From assembly GCA_046330395.1 (NCBI GenBank), contig JAXLSS010000001.1:248001-312000 (forward strand): a stretch of DNA of 64,000 nt. Reading direction: 5' to 3'. The first letter of the stretch is position 1. Each line of letters begins with the position of its first letter. Positions 35,571-44,555 of the stretch are shown piece after piece. The translations under genes and the position numbers were made by a program. The notes beneath the pieces are model-generated. The model worked only from the letters and a program-made list of their open reading frames with translations, made no database searches and was not told the DNA's origin. Source of the stretch: Ga0077560 sp046330395 (GTDB lineage Bacteria; Actinomycetota; Thermoleophilia; Miltoncostaeales; Miltoncostaeaceae).

Positions 35571-36397
35571 GGGGCGCGGCGCCCTCCCAGCGCGGCCGCC
35601 AGCGCGTGGAACATGGCCCCCATCTTCGGGGTGTCCGGCACCACGTCCACGCGCATGCCCGCCTCGCGCAGGGTCGTGGCGGTGACGGCGCCCACCGCGG
35701 TCACCAGGGTGCCGGGCGGGAGGTCCGCCGGCTCCAGCCCGTCGCGCTCGGCCAGCTCCACGAAGCCGTCCACCGCGTGGGCCGACGTGAAGGTGACCGC
35801 CGCCAGGGCGCCCCGGGCCGCGGCGCGCACCAGCGCCAGCCCGGGGCCGGCGTCCTCGGGCCCGCGCACCACGTAGGGATGCAGCGCCACCAGGTCGGCA
35901 CCGGCGGCGCGCAACGGCGCCAGCAGCGCCTCGGGATCGGGACCGGCGCACTGCACCACCACGCGCACGCCCGCGAGCGGCGTGGCCAGCAGTGCGTCGC
36001 GCACCGTGGCGGCCTCGGGCGGGTCGGCCGACCAGTCGGCGTCCCGGCCCAGCTCCCGCAGGGCCCGGCGGGCCTTGCCGCCCTGGGCGATCACGCGGCA
36101 CCCCGTGAGCGCTCGGAGCAGCTCCGCCTCGGCGCCGGTGCGCTTGGCCACCCCGAAGATGTGGCGGGCGCCGATGCCGGTCATGAACACCGCCACCTCC
36201 GGGGGATGCGCGATCAGCGCCGCGATGCCCGCGGAGATGTCCTCGTCGGTCGCCGGGCGGTCCAGGTCGAGCGTGGGGCCCACCATGGCGACCCCGCCGA
36301 GGGCCTCCACCAGCTTCGCCTGCTCGCCGGCCCGGCGTGCGGCGGTGATGCCGATGACGGCGCCGTCCATGCCGCGCGGCTGCGACCGGTCGCTCAT
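35546..36397 (-). CDS. hemD: Uroporphyrinogen-III synthase
   Basis: 283 residues from the ATG at 36397 (MSDRSQPRGMDGAVIGITAA). The two-domain HemD pattern is present: VIGITAARRAGEQAKLVEAL, VFMTGIGARHIFGVA, VVQCAGPDPEALLAPLRAAG, and the C-terminal VTFTSAHAVDGFVELA with PGTLVTAVGAVTATTLREAG. HemD closes hydroxymethylbilane into uroporphyrinogen III with inversion of ring D, a step toward haem and cobalamin. No other hem gene lies in the window. The 3' end overlaps the TPP-enzyme gene by 25 bases. Confidence 0.85.
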   Translation of the reverse strand: MSDRSQPRGMDGAVIGITAARRAGEQAKLVEALGGVAMVGPTLDLDRPATDEDISAGIAALIAHPPEVAVFMTGIGARHIFGVAKRTGAEAELLRALTGCRVIAQGGKARRALRELGRDADWSADPPEAATVRDALLATPLAGVRVVVQCAGPDPEALLAPLRAAGADLVALHPYVVRGPEDAGPGLALVRAAARGALAAVTFTSAHAVDGFVELAERDGLEPADLPPGTLVTAVGAVTATTLREAGMRVDVVPDTPKMGAMFHALAAALGGRRAPQVAGGTG

Positions 36398-36449
36398 GGG
36401 CCTGATGGTGTCAGGCGGGCCGCCGGCGCGCCCCGTGTAGGTTGGGCGC

Positions 36450-37120
36450 ATGGCCGGGCACCTGCTGGGGGAGGGCTGCGCGGTGCACCGCGCATCGCGG
36501 CCGCCCCGCATGATCGAGGTGCCGCACCCGGAGGCACCCCCGGATGTGGTGGCGCACGTGGACGCCGTGCGCGCCGGGCTGGCGCGGCGCGGGATGTTCA
36601 ACGGCCCCATCGCCGTGCCCATGGCCGCTGACGCGGAGTCGATCACCTTCTTCCGGGGCGACTACGCGTGGTACATCGCCGAGCGTGACGGTCTGCCGAT
36701 GCCGGCCGGCCGGGCCATGGTGGGAGTGGCGCTGGTGCTGGTGGACCCCGCCGGCAGGGTGCTGTGGCAGCAGCGGGCGGCCGGTGTGCAGCTGCCGGGC
36801 GTGTGGGACGTTTCCGCCGCCGGCGCGTGGCATCCCGACGAGGACATCCTGGAGGGCGTGTACCGGGAGGCCCGCGAGGAGATCGGCGTGGATCCCTCCG
36901 CGCTGGCGCCGCCGGACGCGATGTGGGTGACGGCCGGCCCGCCGCCGCGCGGGGTGTCGCTGACCGTGCGCATCCCGGTGCCCACCGACCTGGTGGTGCG
37001 CCCGGACCCGCAGGAGGTGTCCGGGGTGCGCTGGGAGGCCGACCCGCGCGATCTGCCCCATCCCGGCGCCTGGGCGCCGCGCCTGCCGGGCCTGCGCATG
37101 GCCGGGATCATCCGGCGTAG
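36450..37120 (+). CDS. Nudix hydrolase, reading frame lost at the 3' end
   Basis: The Nudix box is complete: GAWHPDEDILEGVYREAREE followed by IGV, matching G-x5-E-x7-REUxEExGU. N-terminal of it are TFFRGDYAWYIAERDG and LVDPAGRVLWQQRAA, as in IPP isomerase-like or nucleotide-sugar Nudix enzymes. The recognisable fold ends near GLRMAGIIRR at about 37110. The frame as written then runs antisense through the MMPL gene to 37439, while a shift of one base gives a stop at 37120, which I adopt. An alternative start is the ATG at 36510 (MIEVPHPEAPP). The substrate is unknown. Confidence 0.78.
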
Positions 37121-39181
37121 GCGACCTCCTCGGGGGATGCCGCGGGGCCCGGGCCAGCGCCGACGGCCACCACACGCGCGCACCGATGTCGTGCACCAGG
37201 GCGGGCACCAGCAGCGTGCGCACCACCAGCGCGTCCACCAGCACCCCGAACGCCACCAGGAAGCCCACCTCGAACAGCGCCCACAGGGGCAGCACGCCCA
37301 GCACCGCGAAGGTGCCGGCCAGCACGATGCCGGCCGAGGTGATGACCCCGCCGGTCACCGCCAGGGCGCGCAGGGTGCCCTCACGCGTGCCGTGCCGCTC
37401 GGACTCCTCGCGGCCCGCGCCATCAGGAAGATGCTGTAGTCCACCCCCAGGGCCACCAGGAACACGAAGCCGTACAGCGGCAGCGTGGGGCCCTCCCCGG
37501 GCGCGCCGACGATGTCGAACACCACGGCGCTGGCCCCCAGGGCGGCCAGGAACGACAGGATCACCGCGGCGGTGAGCAGCGCCGGCACCAGCAGGGCGCG
37601 CAGCAGCACCGCCAGGATCACGAACACCACGGCCAGGATGGCGGGGGGAAGCCGCCAGGAGTCACGGCGGCTGGCGGCCCGCACGTCCACCTCGGTGGCG
37701 GTGGGCCCGCCGATGCGCGACCCGGGGGCGGCCGCCGCCACCGCGTGACGCAGCCTGGGGATCACCGCGTAGGCCGTGAGCGTGTAGGGATCGGAGGCCA
37801 GCACCACGGTGACCTGCGTCCCCGGGGTGCCGGTGGTGGGCGCCAGCACGGCCGCCACGCCCGGGGTGGCGCGCGCGGCGGCGACGGCCGCCGTGACGTT
37901 CCCGCCGGGTGGCACCAGCAGGGTGGTGGGGGCGGTGACACCCGCGGGAAGGCGCGGCCCAGGAGGTTCTGGCCGTCCACCGCCTCGATGCCGCCGATGA
38001 ACCCGTTGGCGCTGGTGAGGTCGGAGTGCAGGCGGGTGAGGCCGGTTGCCATCAGCAGCAGCACCACGGTGACCAGCACCCACACGACGCGCGACCGCCT
38101 GGCGGTGGCCTCACCCAGGCGCCGCCACACGCCGCGCACGGCGGGTTCCTCGGCGCTCATGTGGTCCACCTGCGGGATGCGGGGCCAGAACACCCACCGC
38201 GGTGCCAGCACCAGCAGCGCGGGCAGCACCGCCAGCATGCCGATGGCCGCCAGCGCGACGCCCATGGCCCCGGCGGGCCCGAGGCCGGCGGTGCCGTTGA
38301 CCTCCGCGAAGCTCAGCACCAGCAGGCCCGCGATCACCGTGCCGGCGCTGGCCAGGATGAGGCGGCCCGGAGCGTCGCAGCGCCTCCGACACGGCCCGGC
38401 GGCGGTCGGTTGTGCGATGCAGCTCCTCCCGTGTTCGGGCCACCAGCAGCAGGGCATAGTCGGTTCCGGCGCCGAACACCAGCACCAGGAGGATGCCCTG
38501 TGTCTGGCCGTTGATGCTGAGCCCGGCGTCGATGGCCAGGCTGCCGGCGGCCCGCACGAAGTGCTCGGCCAGCACCACCGAGAAGATGGGGAGGATCCAG
38601 AAGATGGGCGACCGGTAGATCACCAGCAGCAGCACCATCACCAGCCCGCCGGCCGAGAAGAACAGCTTGGTGTTGATGTTGGCGAACACCTTGATGGCGT
38701 CGGCGGAGTACCCCGCGGGCCCCGTCACCGCGCTTTTCAGCCCGGCGGGCAGGTCGCGCTTGGTCTGCACGCGCAGCCGGTCCACCAGGTCGGTGATGCG
38801 CTTGGCGTCGCCGGTGGCGCGCAGGGGCACCGTGAACACCTCGGTGGTGCCGTCGGCGGAGGCCACCACGGGCGTGGCGGGCCGCACCCCGGACACGGCG
38901 CCCGGCGTGAGCCATTCACCGCGCACGGCGGCGATGCGGGCCCGATCCTGAGCGGTGAGCCCCCCGTCGCGGCGGTACACCACCACGGCCGGCACCAGCT
39001 CGCCGCCGGGGAACCGCTTGAGCTGCTGGGCCACCTGCACCGACTCGGCGCTGCCCGGCAGGAAGCTGATGGAGTCGTTCTTGATCTTGCCGTCGAAGCT
39101 GTTGGCCGCGGGCGACACCGCCCCGGCCAGGGCGATCGCCACCAGCAGCACCACGAGCGCGCCCCAGCGCCAGGCGAACAC
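37108..39181 (-). CDS. MMPL/RND-family transporter, at least four frame breaks
   Basis: The ~690-codon span is an MMPL exporter seen in pieces. The first segment (GTG at 39181) has helix 1 ALVVLLVAIALAG, a periplasmic loop and LFFSAGGLVMVLLLVIYRSP with LVFGAGTDYALLLVARTREE. It continues in another frame at about 38365 (RLILASAGTVIAGLLVL), again at about 37947 (AGVTAPTTLLVPPGGNV) and at about 37412 (just after FLMARA). The last join at about 37150 restores AASPEEVAYAG and a stop at 37108. GxxxDY residues typical of the proton relay are present twice (GAGTDY, ALGVDY). MMPL proteins export lipids or drugs. An ATG at 39231 could be the true start if one more base is missing near 39195. Most breaks look like dropped bases in G/C runs; the one at 38365 is an extra C. 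Confidence 0.82.
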
Positions 39182-39245
39182 ACGGGAGATCAGAGAAACG
39201 GCAGGACCCTCACACGCGGACGAACTCGCATGATTCTACGACCGT

Positions 39246-40000
39246 TCAGCCGATTCGGATGTCGTCGCGACTCATCAGGACGGCCTCCACCTCGCGCATC
39301 ACGGACTCCGTGGTGAGTCCCGGTGCGGTGCCGTGGACGCCGGTGGTGATGGCGTCCAACGCGGTGGCGCGCCGCGCGGCGGCCTGCGGGTCGGAGGACA
39401 GCACCTGGGCCAGCGTCTGCACGTCCATGTCCATCGCGATGCCGCACTGGAACAGCGTGCCGGTGCGCCTGCGCACCTGGGCCAGGCCCACCAGCTTGCG
39501 GCCGTCGGCGCCCACCACCTCGAAGGGCGAGAACCCGCCGAAGCAGGCCACGCGCGCCAGCCGGGCCTCCTCGTCGTCGCAGGCGCTGGGCCGCGCGGGC
39601 GGTGGCCACGTCGATGGAGTGCGCCGGCACTCCCAGCCGGGTGAAGCGCCTCCGCCACGGCGGTGCCCAGCCACCGGTAGGCCAGGGTGACGTCGGCGGG
39701 CGCCAACCGGTGGGCGCGTGGCACCAGCACGTCCAGGCCCAGCAACCCCCGGTCCCACAGCACCGGACCGCCGCCGGACCGCCGGTTCACCACGGGGATG
39801 CCGCGCGCCTCCAGGACCCCCCGGTTGAGGATGGGGTCGCGGCCGGCGCGGCCCACCACCAGCACGGTGTCCGTGACGGTGGACCAGATCAGCGCGGGCG
39901 CGTCGTGCGGGCCCATCGCGTCCAGCACCACCGGGGGGCGCTGCCCGGCCGTGGGCCCGGTGTGCACCACCGGGCCGACGCGCCGCCACACCTCCGACAA
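39246..40000 (-). CDS. Lipoate-protein ligase A family protein, two frame breaks
   Basis: The ATG lies four bases after the stop of the dehydrogenase gene, so the two are co-transcribed. The N-terminal part has the BPL/LplA fold motifs DTVLVVGRAGRDPILNRGV and PVVNRRSGGGPVLWDRGLLG (the lipoyl-binding RRxSGGG loop). The frame breaks at about 39650 (before RLGVPAHSIDVATARAAQ) and again at about 39590 (before ACDDEEARLARVACFGG). The C-terminal part (FSPFEVVGADGRKLVGLAQV, then RRTGTLFQCGI) includes the conserved G-x-K-[LI]-x-G-x-x-Q. The repaired length is about 250 residues. It probably attaches or transfers lipoate to the two lipoyl domains of the enzyme encoded just upstream. Confidence 0.82.
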
Positions 40001-40003
40001 CTG

Positions 40004-43000
40004 TTACCGGCCCCGTTGCAGGGCGGCGGTGAGCAGGCGGTCCTGCTCGGTCTGGTGCGCCTGCGGGTAGCCCTCACTGGGGCTGGCGCGCCGGTCGCGG
40101 CCCTCGTAGTCCAGCACCACGCCCAGCTCGCCGGCGAACCGCGGCTCGATGTGGTCCCAGGCGCCCATGTTCTGGGGCTCCTCCTGCACCCACACGCGGG
40201 TGGTGAGGTTGGGGTACTGGCTCAGCAGGTGGTCGCGCAGCTCCTTGGCGGGGAACGGGTACAGCTGCTCCACGCGGGCCACGGCCAGGTCGGTGCGCTC
40301 GGCGCGCTGCGCGTGCGCCTGCAGCTCGTGGTACACCTTGCCGCTGCACAGCAGCAGCGTGGTCACCGCGGCGCGGTCGGACACCGTGGGGTCGTCCAGC
40401 ACCGGGTGGAACCAGCCGGTGGTGAGGTCCGACAGGGCGCTGCTGGCGCTCTTGAGGCGCAGCAGGCTTTTGGGCGTGAAGATGATCAGCGGCCGCTGGC
40501 GGTCGGTGAGGGCCTGCTTGCGCAGCAGGTGGAAGTACTGCGCGGCGGTGGAGCAGTTGGCAACCCGGATGTTGTCCTCGGCGGCCAGCTGCAGGAACCG
40601 CTCGATGCGGGCGCTTGAGTGCTCCGGGCCGTTGCCCTCGTAGCCGTGGGGCAGCAGCAGGGTGAGGCGCGACTTCTCGCCCCACTTGGCCCGCCCGGAC
40701 ACGATGAACTGGTCGATCATGATCTGGGCGCCGTTGGCGAAGTCGCCGTACTGCGCCTCCCACAGCACCAGGGTCTCCGAGGCCCGGGTGGAGTACCCGT
40801 ACTCGAAGCCCATGGCGGCGGCCTCCGACAGCGGGCTGTTGTGCAGCTCGAACGCCCCGCGGGCACCCGGCAGGTGCTGCATGGGCACGTAGGTGCGGCC
40901 CGTGCGGGGCGTCCACGTCTCGCCCTCGCCCACGTCGTGCAGCTCCAGGTGGCGCTGGCTGAAGGTGCCGCGGCCCACGTCCTGCCCGGTGAGCCGGATG
41001 GGCACGCCGTCGCGGGTGAGCAGGCTGGCGAAGGCCAGAGCCTCCGCGTGCGCCCAGGTGATGCCGCCCTCGGGCCCCATCACCTGCAGGCGCCGGTCCA
41101 GCTGCGGGCGCAGCTTGGGGTGGATGGTGAAGCCGTCGGGCACGCTGATGAGCTGCCGGTTGAGCTCCAGCAGCTCGGCCTCGGCCACGGCGGTGTCCGG
41201 CGGCGGCTGCTGCGGCAGGGGCGCGTGGTGCTCGTAGTCCGGCGGCTGCTGCTTGGCCACCGAGCGGTGGGCGTCGGTCATGCGCGCCTCGGCCGCGGAC
41301 AGCATCTGGTTGTACTGGTCCTCGGTGATGACGCCGGCGTTGATCAGCGTGCGGCCGTACAGCTTGCACACCGGGGGGTGGGCCTTGATGGTGCGGGTCA
41401 TGACGGGCTGGGTGTAGGCCGGCTCGTCCACCTCGTTGTGGCCCATGCGGCGGTAGCCGATGAGGTCGATCAGCACGTCGCGGTTGAACTGGGCGCGGAA
41501 CGCCACCGCCAGGCGGGCGGCGTGCAGGCACGACTCCACGTCGTCGGCGTTGACGTGGATCACCGGGATGTCGAAGCCGCGGGCCAGGTCGCTGGCGTTG
41601 AAGGTGCTGCGCGAGTCGGGCGGGTCGGTGGTGAACCCGATCTGGTTGTTGGCGATGATGTGGATGGTGCCGCCGGTGGTGTAGCCGCGCAGCGCCTGCA
41701 GGTTGAGGGTCTCGGCCACCACGCCCTGCCCCGAGAACGCCGCGTCGCCGTGGATCACCACGGGCACCGCGGAGTTGGGCGCCAGGGTGGCGATCGGCGT
41801 GGTGCGGTCGGTCTGCCGGGCGCGGGTGGAACCCTCCACCACGGCGTTGACCTGCTCCAGGTGGCTGGGGTTGGCGGCCAGCGTGACGGCCACCTCCCGG
41901 CCCTGCCGGGTGGTCCACACGCCCTCGGCGCCGAGGTGGTACTTCACGTCGCCGGCGGTGTGGTGGAAGTCCTGGTCCTCGTCCTCCTCCTGGAACTCGG
42001 TGTGGCCCTCGAACTCGGCCAGGATCGACTCCACGGGGCGGCCCACCACGTGCGTGATGAACGCCAGGCGGCCGCGGTGGGCCATGCCCAGCACCACCTC
42101 CTCGGCGCCGGTGGCGGCGACGCCCTCGATGATCTCGTCGGTGAGGGGCACCATGGTGTCCACGCCCTCGATGGAGAACGTCTTCTGGCCCAGGTACTGG
42201 CGGCGCAGGAAGCGCTCGAAGGCGTCCACCTCCAGCAGCCGCTGCAGCACGGCCACGCGGCGGTCGCCGGAGAGGTGCTGGGTGAGCGCCCCGGTCTCGA
42301 TGTGCTTGTGCCACCAGCGGCGCTGCTCGTGGGCGGAGATGTGCTCCACCTCGAACGCGATGTTGCCGCAGTAGGCCCCCTGGAGGTTGGGCAGCGCGGC
42401 CAGGAAGCTGTCGCCGGGCACGTGCACGCGCAGCACGGAGGCCGGCACGCGCGCCATCATCTCGGGCGTGAGCCCGGCGGAGGCCGGGTCCAGCGCGGGG
42501 TCGCCCGGGGGCGGGGAGCCCAGCGGGTCGAGGGTGGCGTTGAGGTGCCCGTGGCTGCGGGTGGCCTTCACGATGGACATGGCGCGGGCGGTCCAGGTGA
42601 CCAGGTCCATGTCCGGCACCACGGTCTGGCTGGGTGCCGCGGGCGTGACCGGCGTGGCCATGGGGGCCGCGGCCGGGGCCGCCAGGGTGGCGGTGAGGCC
42701 CAGGCTGGCGCGCACCTCGTCGTAGAAGCCCGCGTCGCCCTCCAGCAGGGTGTCGATGCCGGCCAGGAACCCGCCGCTCTCGGCGCCCTGGATGACGCGG
42801 TGGTCGTAGGTGGAGGTCATGGTCATGACCTTCTCCACGCCCAGCTCGCGCAGCTTCTCCTGTGCCACGCGCCCGAAGCCCGGCGGGTAGGCGATGCTGC
42901 CGGTGGCCACGATGGTGCCCTGGCCGGGCATCAGCCGCGGCACCGAGGCGATGGTGCCGAGGCCGCCCGGGTTGGTGAGGGTGATGGTGGCCCCGCGCAG

Positions 43001-44344
43001 CTCGTCGGGGGTGATGCCCCCGGTGCGGGTGCGGCGCACCAGGTCCTCGTAGGCGTCGCGGAAGCCGCGGAAGCCCAGCGCGTGGGCGTTCTTGACCACC
43101 GGTACCATCAGCGAGCGGCTGCCGTCCTTGCGTTCCACGTCCACGGCCAGGCCCAGGTTGACGGCGCCGCGCCGCAGCGCGTGGGGCTGGCCGTCGCGGG
43201 TCTCGAACCCGGTGCCCATCACGGGCCACTGCTGCGCGGCCTTCACGATGGCCCACGCGATGAGGTGCGTGAAGCTGAGCTTCTCCTTGCGGCCCTCGGC
43301 GGCCAGGTCGGCGTTGATCTGGCGGCGCATGGCGTCGAGGGTGCCCACCTGCAGCGTGCGGAAGCTGGTGGCGGTGGGGATGCTGCGCGACTCGTCCATG
43401 TACCGGGCCAGCACGGCGGAGGGGCCGCGCAGCTGCACGGCCTGCTCGTCGGCCGTGGCCGAGGGGCCCGCGGGGGTGGCGGCCGGCGTCGCGGCGGCGG
43501 GGGCGCCCTGGGCGGCGGCGCGGGCGACGTCGTCCTTGCGCACCATTCCGGCCGGGCCGGTTCCGGTGACCCCGGAGAGGTCCACGCCCGCGTTGGCGGC
43601 CAGCTGACGGGCCAGCGGGGTGGCGGGGCCACCACCCGCGGCGGGCGCGGCGGGCTGCGCCGAGGCGGGCGCCTGCGGGGTGGCCCCGTTGCCGGACGGT
43701 GCCGCGCCGTCGCCCACCGCGATGAGGCAGATGGGGTCGGTGATGGCGAACGTCTCACCGGCGGGCACCAGGATGCTGTGCAGCACACCGCTGACCGGCG
43801 ACGGCACGGGCGCATCGACCTTGTCGGTGCTGATCTCGGCCAGGTCCTCGTCCTGGGTCACCTGGTCACCGGGCTGCTTGAGCCATTCGATGACGGTGCC
43901 CTCCAGGATGGACTCCATCTCGGGGAGGCGCACGGGGTAGAGGTCGCCGGTGTCGCCGTTGCCACCGGCCGCGGGGGCGGCGGGCGTGGGCTGGGCGGGA
44001 GGAGCCGGCGCGGCGGCGGCCGGTTCGGGCGCCGGGGCCGCAGCGGTGGGCGCAGGCGCTGCCGCCGCGGGTGGCGCCGCCGGGGCCGCGCCGTCGGTGG
44101 TGATCTCCGCCAGGAGCTCACCCACTTGCACGGTGTCGCCGGCGCCGGCAACGATGCGCGACACCACGCCGGCCACGGGGGCGGGCACCTCCACGTCCAC
44201 CTTGTCGGTGGTGAGGTCCAGGAGGATGTCGCCCACCTCCACCTGCGCGCCCTCGGCGACGCGCCATTCGACGATGCTTCCCTCCGTCACCGACTCCCCC
44301 AGCTCGGGGAGCGTGACGCGGAACGTGGATGAGGTGGTCGACAC
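40004..44344 (-). CDS. Single-chain 2-oxoglutarate dehydrogenase (E2-E1 fusion) with two lipoyl domains
   Basis: 1,446 residues from the GTG at 44344. Domains in order: lipoyl 1 (residues 8-83, lipoyl Lys K48 in LTTDKVDVEV); Ala/Pro linker; lipoyl 2 (135-211, K175 in STDKVDAPV); peripheral-subunit-binding domain (241-276, ATPLARQLAANAGVDLSGV); succinyltransferase core (305-545, active-site H515 in TYDHRVIQGAESGG); then E1 (from ~600) with MAHRGRLAFI, the TPP site HGDAAFSGQGVVAETLNL and IIANNQIGFTT, and NSPLSEAAAMGFEYGYS. It oxidatively decarboxylates 2-oxoglutarate to succinyl-CoA in the TCA cycle, with E3 supplied elsewhere. The mycobacterial KGD and corynebacterial OdhA fusions lack lipoyl domains, so a full lipoyl-PSBD front is unusual. 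The lipoate ligase gene follows after three bases. Confidence 0.93.
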   Translation of the reverse strand: MSTTSSTFRVTLPELGESVTEGSIVEWRVAEGAQVEVGDILLDLTTDKVDVEVPAPVAGVVSRIVAGAGDTVQVGELLAEITTDGAAPAAPPAAAAPAPTAAAPAPEPAAAAPAPPAQPTPAAPAAGGNGDTGDLYPVRLPEMESILEGTVIEWLKQPGDQVTQDEDLAEISTDKVDAPVPSPVSGVLHSILVPAGETFAITDPICLIAVGDGAAPSGNGATPQAPASAQPAAPAAGGGPATPLARQLAANAGVDLSGVTGTGPAGMVRKDDVARAAAQGAPAAATPAATPAGPSATADEQAVQLRGPSAVLARYMDESRSIPTATSFRTLQVGTLDAMRRQINADLAAEGRKEKLSFTHLIAWAIVKAAQQWPVMGTGFETRDGQPHALRRGAVNLGLAVDVERKDGSRSLMVPVVKNAHALGFRGFRDAYEDLVRRTRTGGITPDELRGATITLTNPGGLGTIASVPRLMPGQGTIVATGSIAYPPGFGRVAQEKLRELGVEKVMTMTSTYDHRVIQGAESGGFLAGIDTLLEGDAGFYDEVRASLGLTATLAAPAAAPMATPVTPAAPSQTVVPDMDLVTWTARAMSIVKATRSHGHLNATLDPLGSPPPGDPALDPASAGLTPEMMARVPASVLRVHVPGDSFLAALPNLQGAYCGNIAFEVEHISAHEQRRWWHKHIETGALTQHLSGDRRVAVLQRLLEVDAFERFLRRQYLGQKTFSIEGVDTMVPLTDEIIEGVAATGAEEVVLGMAHRGRLAFITHVVGRPVESILAEFEGHTEFQEEDEDQDFHHTAGDVKYHLGAEGVWTTRQGREVAVTLAANPSHLEQVNAVVEGSTRARQTDRTTPIATLAPNSAVPVVIHGDAAFSGQGVVAETLNLQALRGYTTGGTIHIIANNQIGFTTDPPDSRSTFNASDLARGFDIPVIHVNADDVESCLHAARLAVAFRAQFNRDVLIDLIGYRRMGHNEVDEPAYTQPVMTRTIKAHPPVCKLYGRTLINAGVITEDQYNQMLSAAEARMTDAHRSVAKQQPPDYEHHAPLPQQPPPDTAVAEAELLELNRQLISVPDGFTIHPKLRPQLDRRLQVMGPEGGITWAHAEALAFASLLTRDGVPIRLTGQDVGRGTFSQRHLELHDVGEGETWTPRTGRTYVPMQHLPGARGAFELHNSPLSEAAAMGFEYGYSTRASETLVLWEAQYGDFANGAQIMIDQFIVSGRAKWGEKSRLTLLLPHGYEGNGPEHSSARIERFLQLAAEDNIRVANCSTAAQYFHLLRKQALTDRQRPLIIFTPKSLLRLKSASSALSDLTTGWFHPVLDDPTVSDRAAVTTLLLCSGKVYHELQAHAQRAERTDLAVARVEQLYPFPAKELRDHLLSQYPNLTTRVWVQEEPQNMGAWDHIEPRFAGELGVVLDYEGRDRRASPSEGYPQAHQTEQDRLLTAALQRGR

Positions 44345-44555
44345 GGGAGAACTCTCCAGATCTCTCAGCCCGCGGCGTGTCCGGAGCCCGCGCGCGGGCA
44401 TCCGACGGGCCGGTTCAGCAACGATTGCAACCCTTCGGCACCGGGGGCGGCGTGAATGACCCTTCGGTCAACCGCCCGTACCCCCTGCAACGACACGCAT
44501 CACATCATGCCCGCAACGCGGGCCGATCGGGGCGGCGGCGGGTTGCCTGGCCGCG

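Noticed and set aside
36411..39316. Long plus-strand frames opposite the MMPL gene
   Set aside because: They arise because the true minus-strand gene is broken and the antisense stays open. The transporter motifs are on the minus strand.
40619..44332. A plus-strand open frame of 1,237 codons opposite the dehydrogenase gene
   Set aside because: It is the GC-rich antisense of a highly conserved gene, with His/Gly/Arg-rich repeats and no domain. Long antisense frames are expected at this composition.
44345..44555. Regulatory RNA or short gene between the dehydrogenase and the sigma-factor gene
   Set aside because: The segment has only a short GC palindrome and no coding or structural signal beyond an ordinary promoter region.
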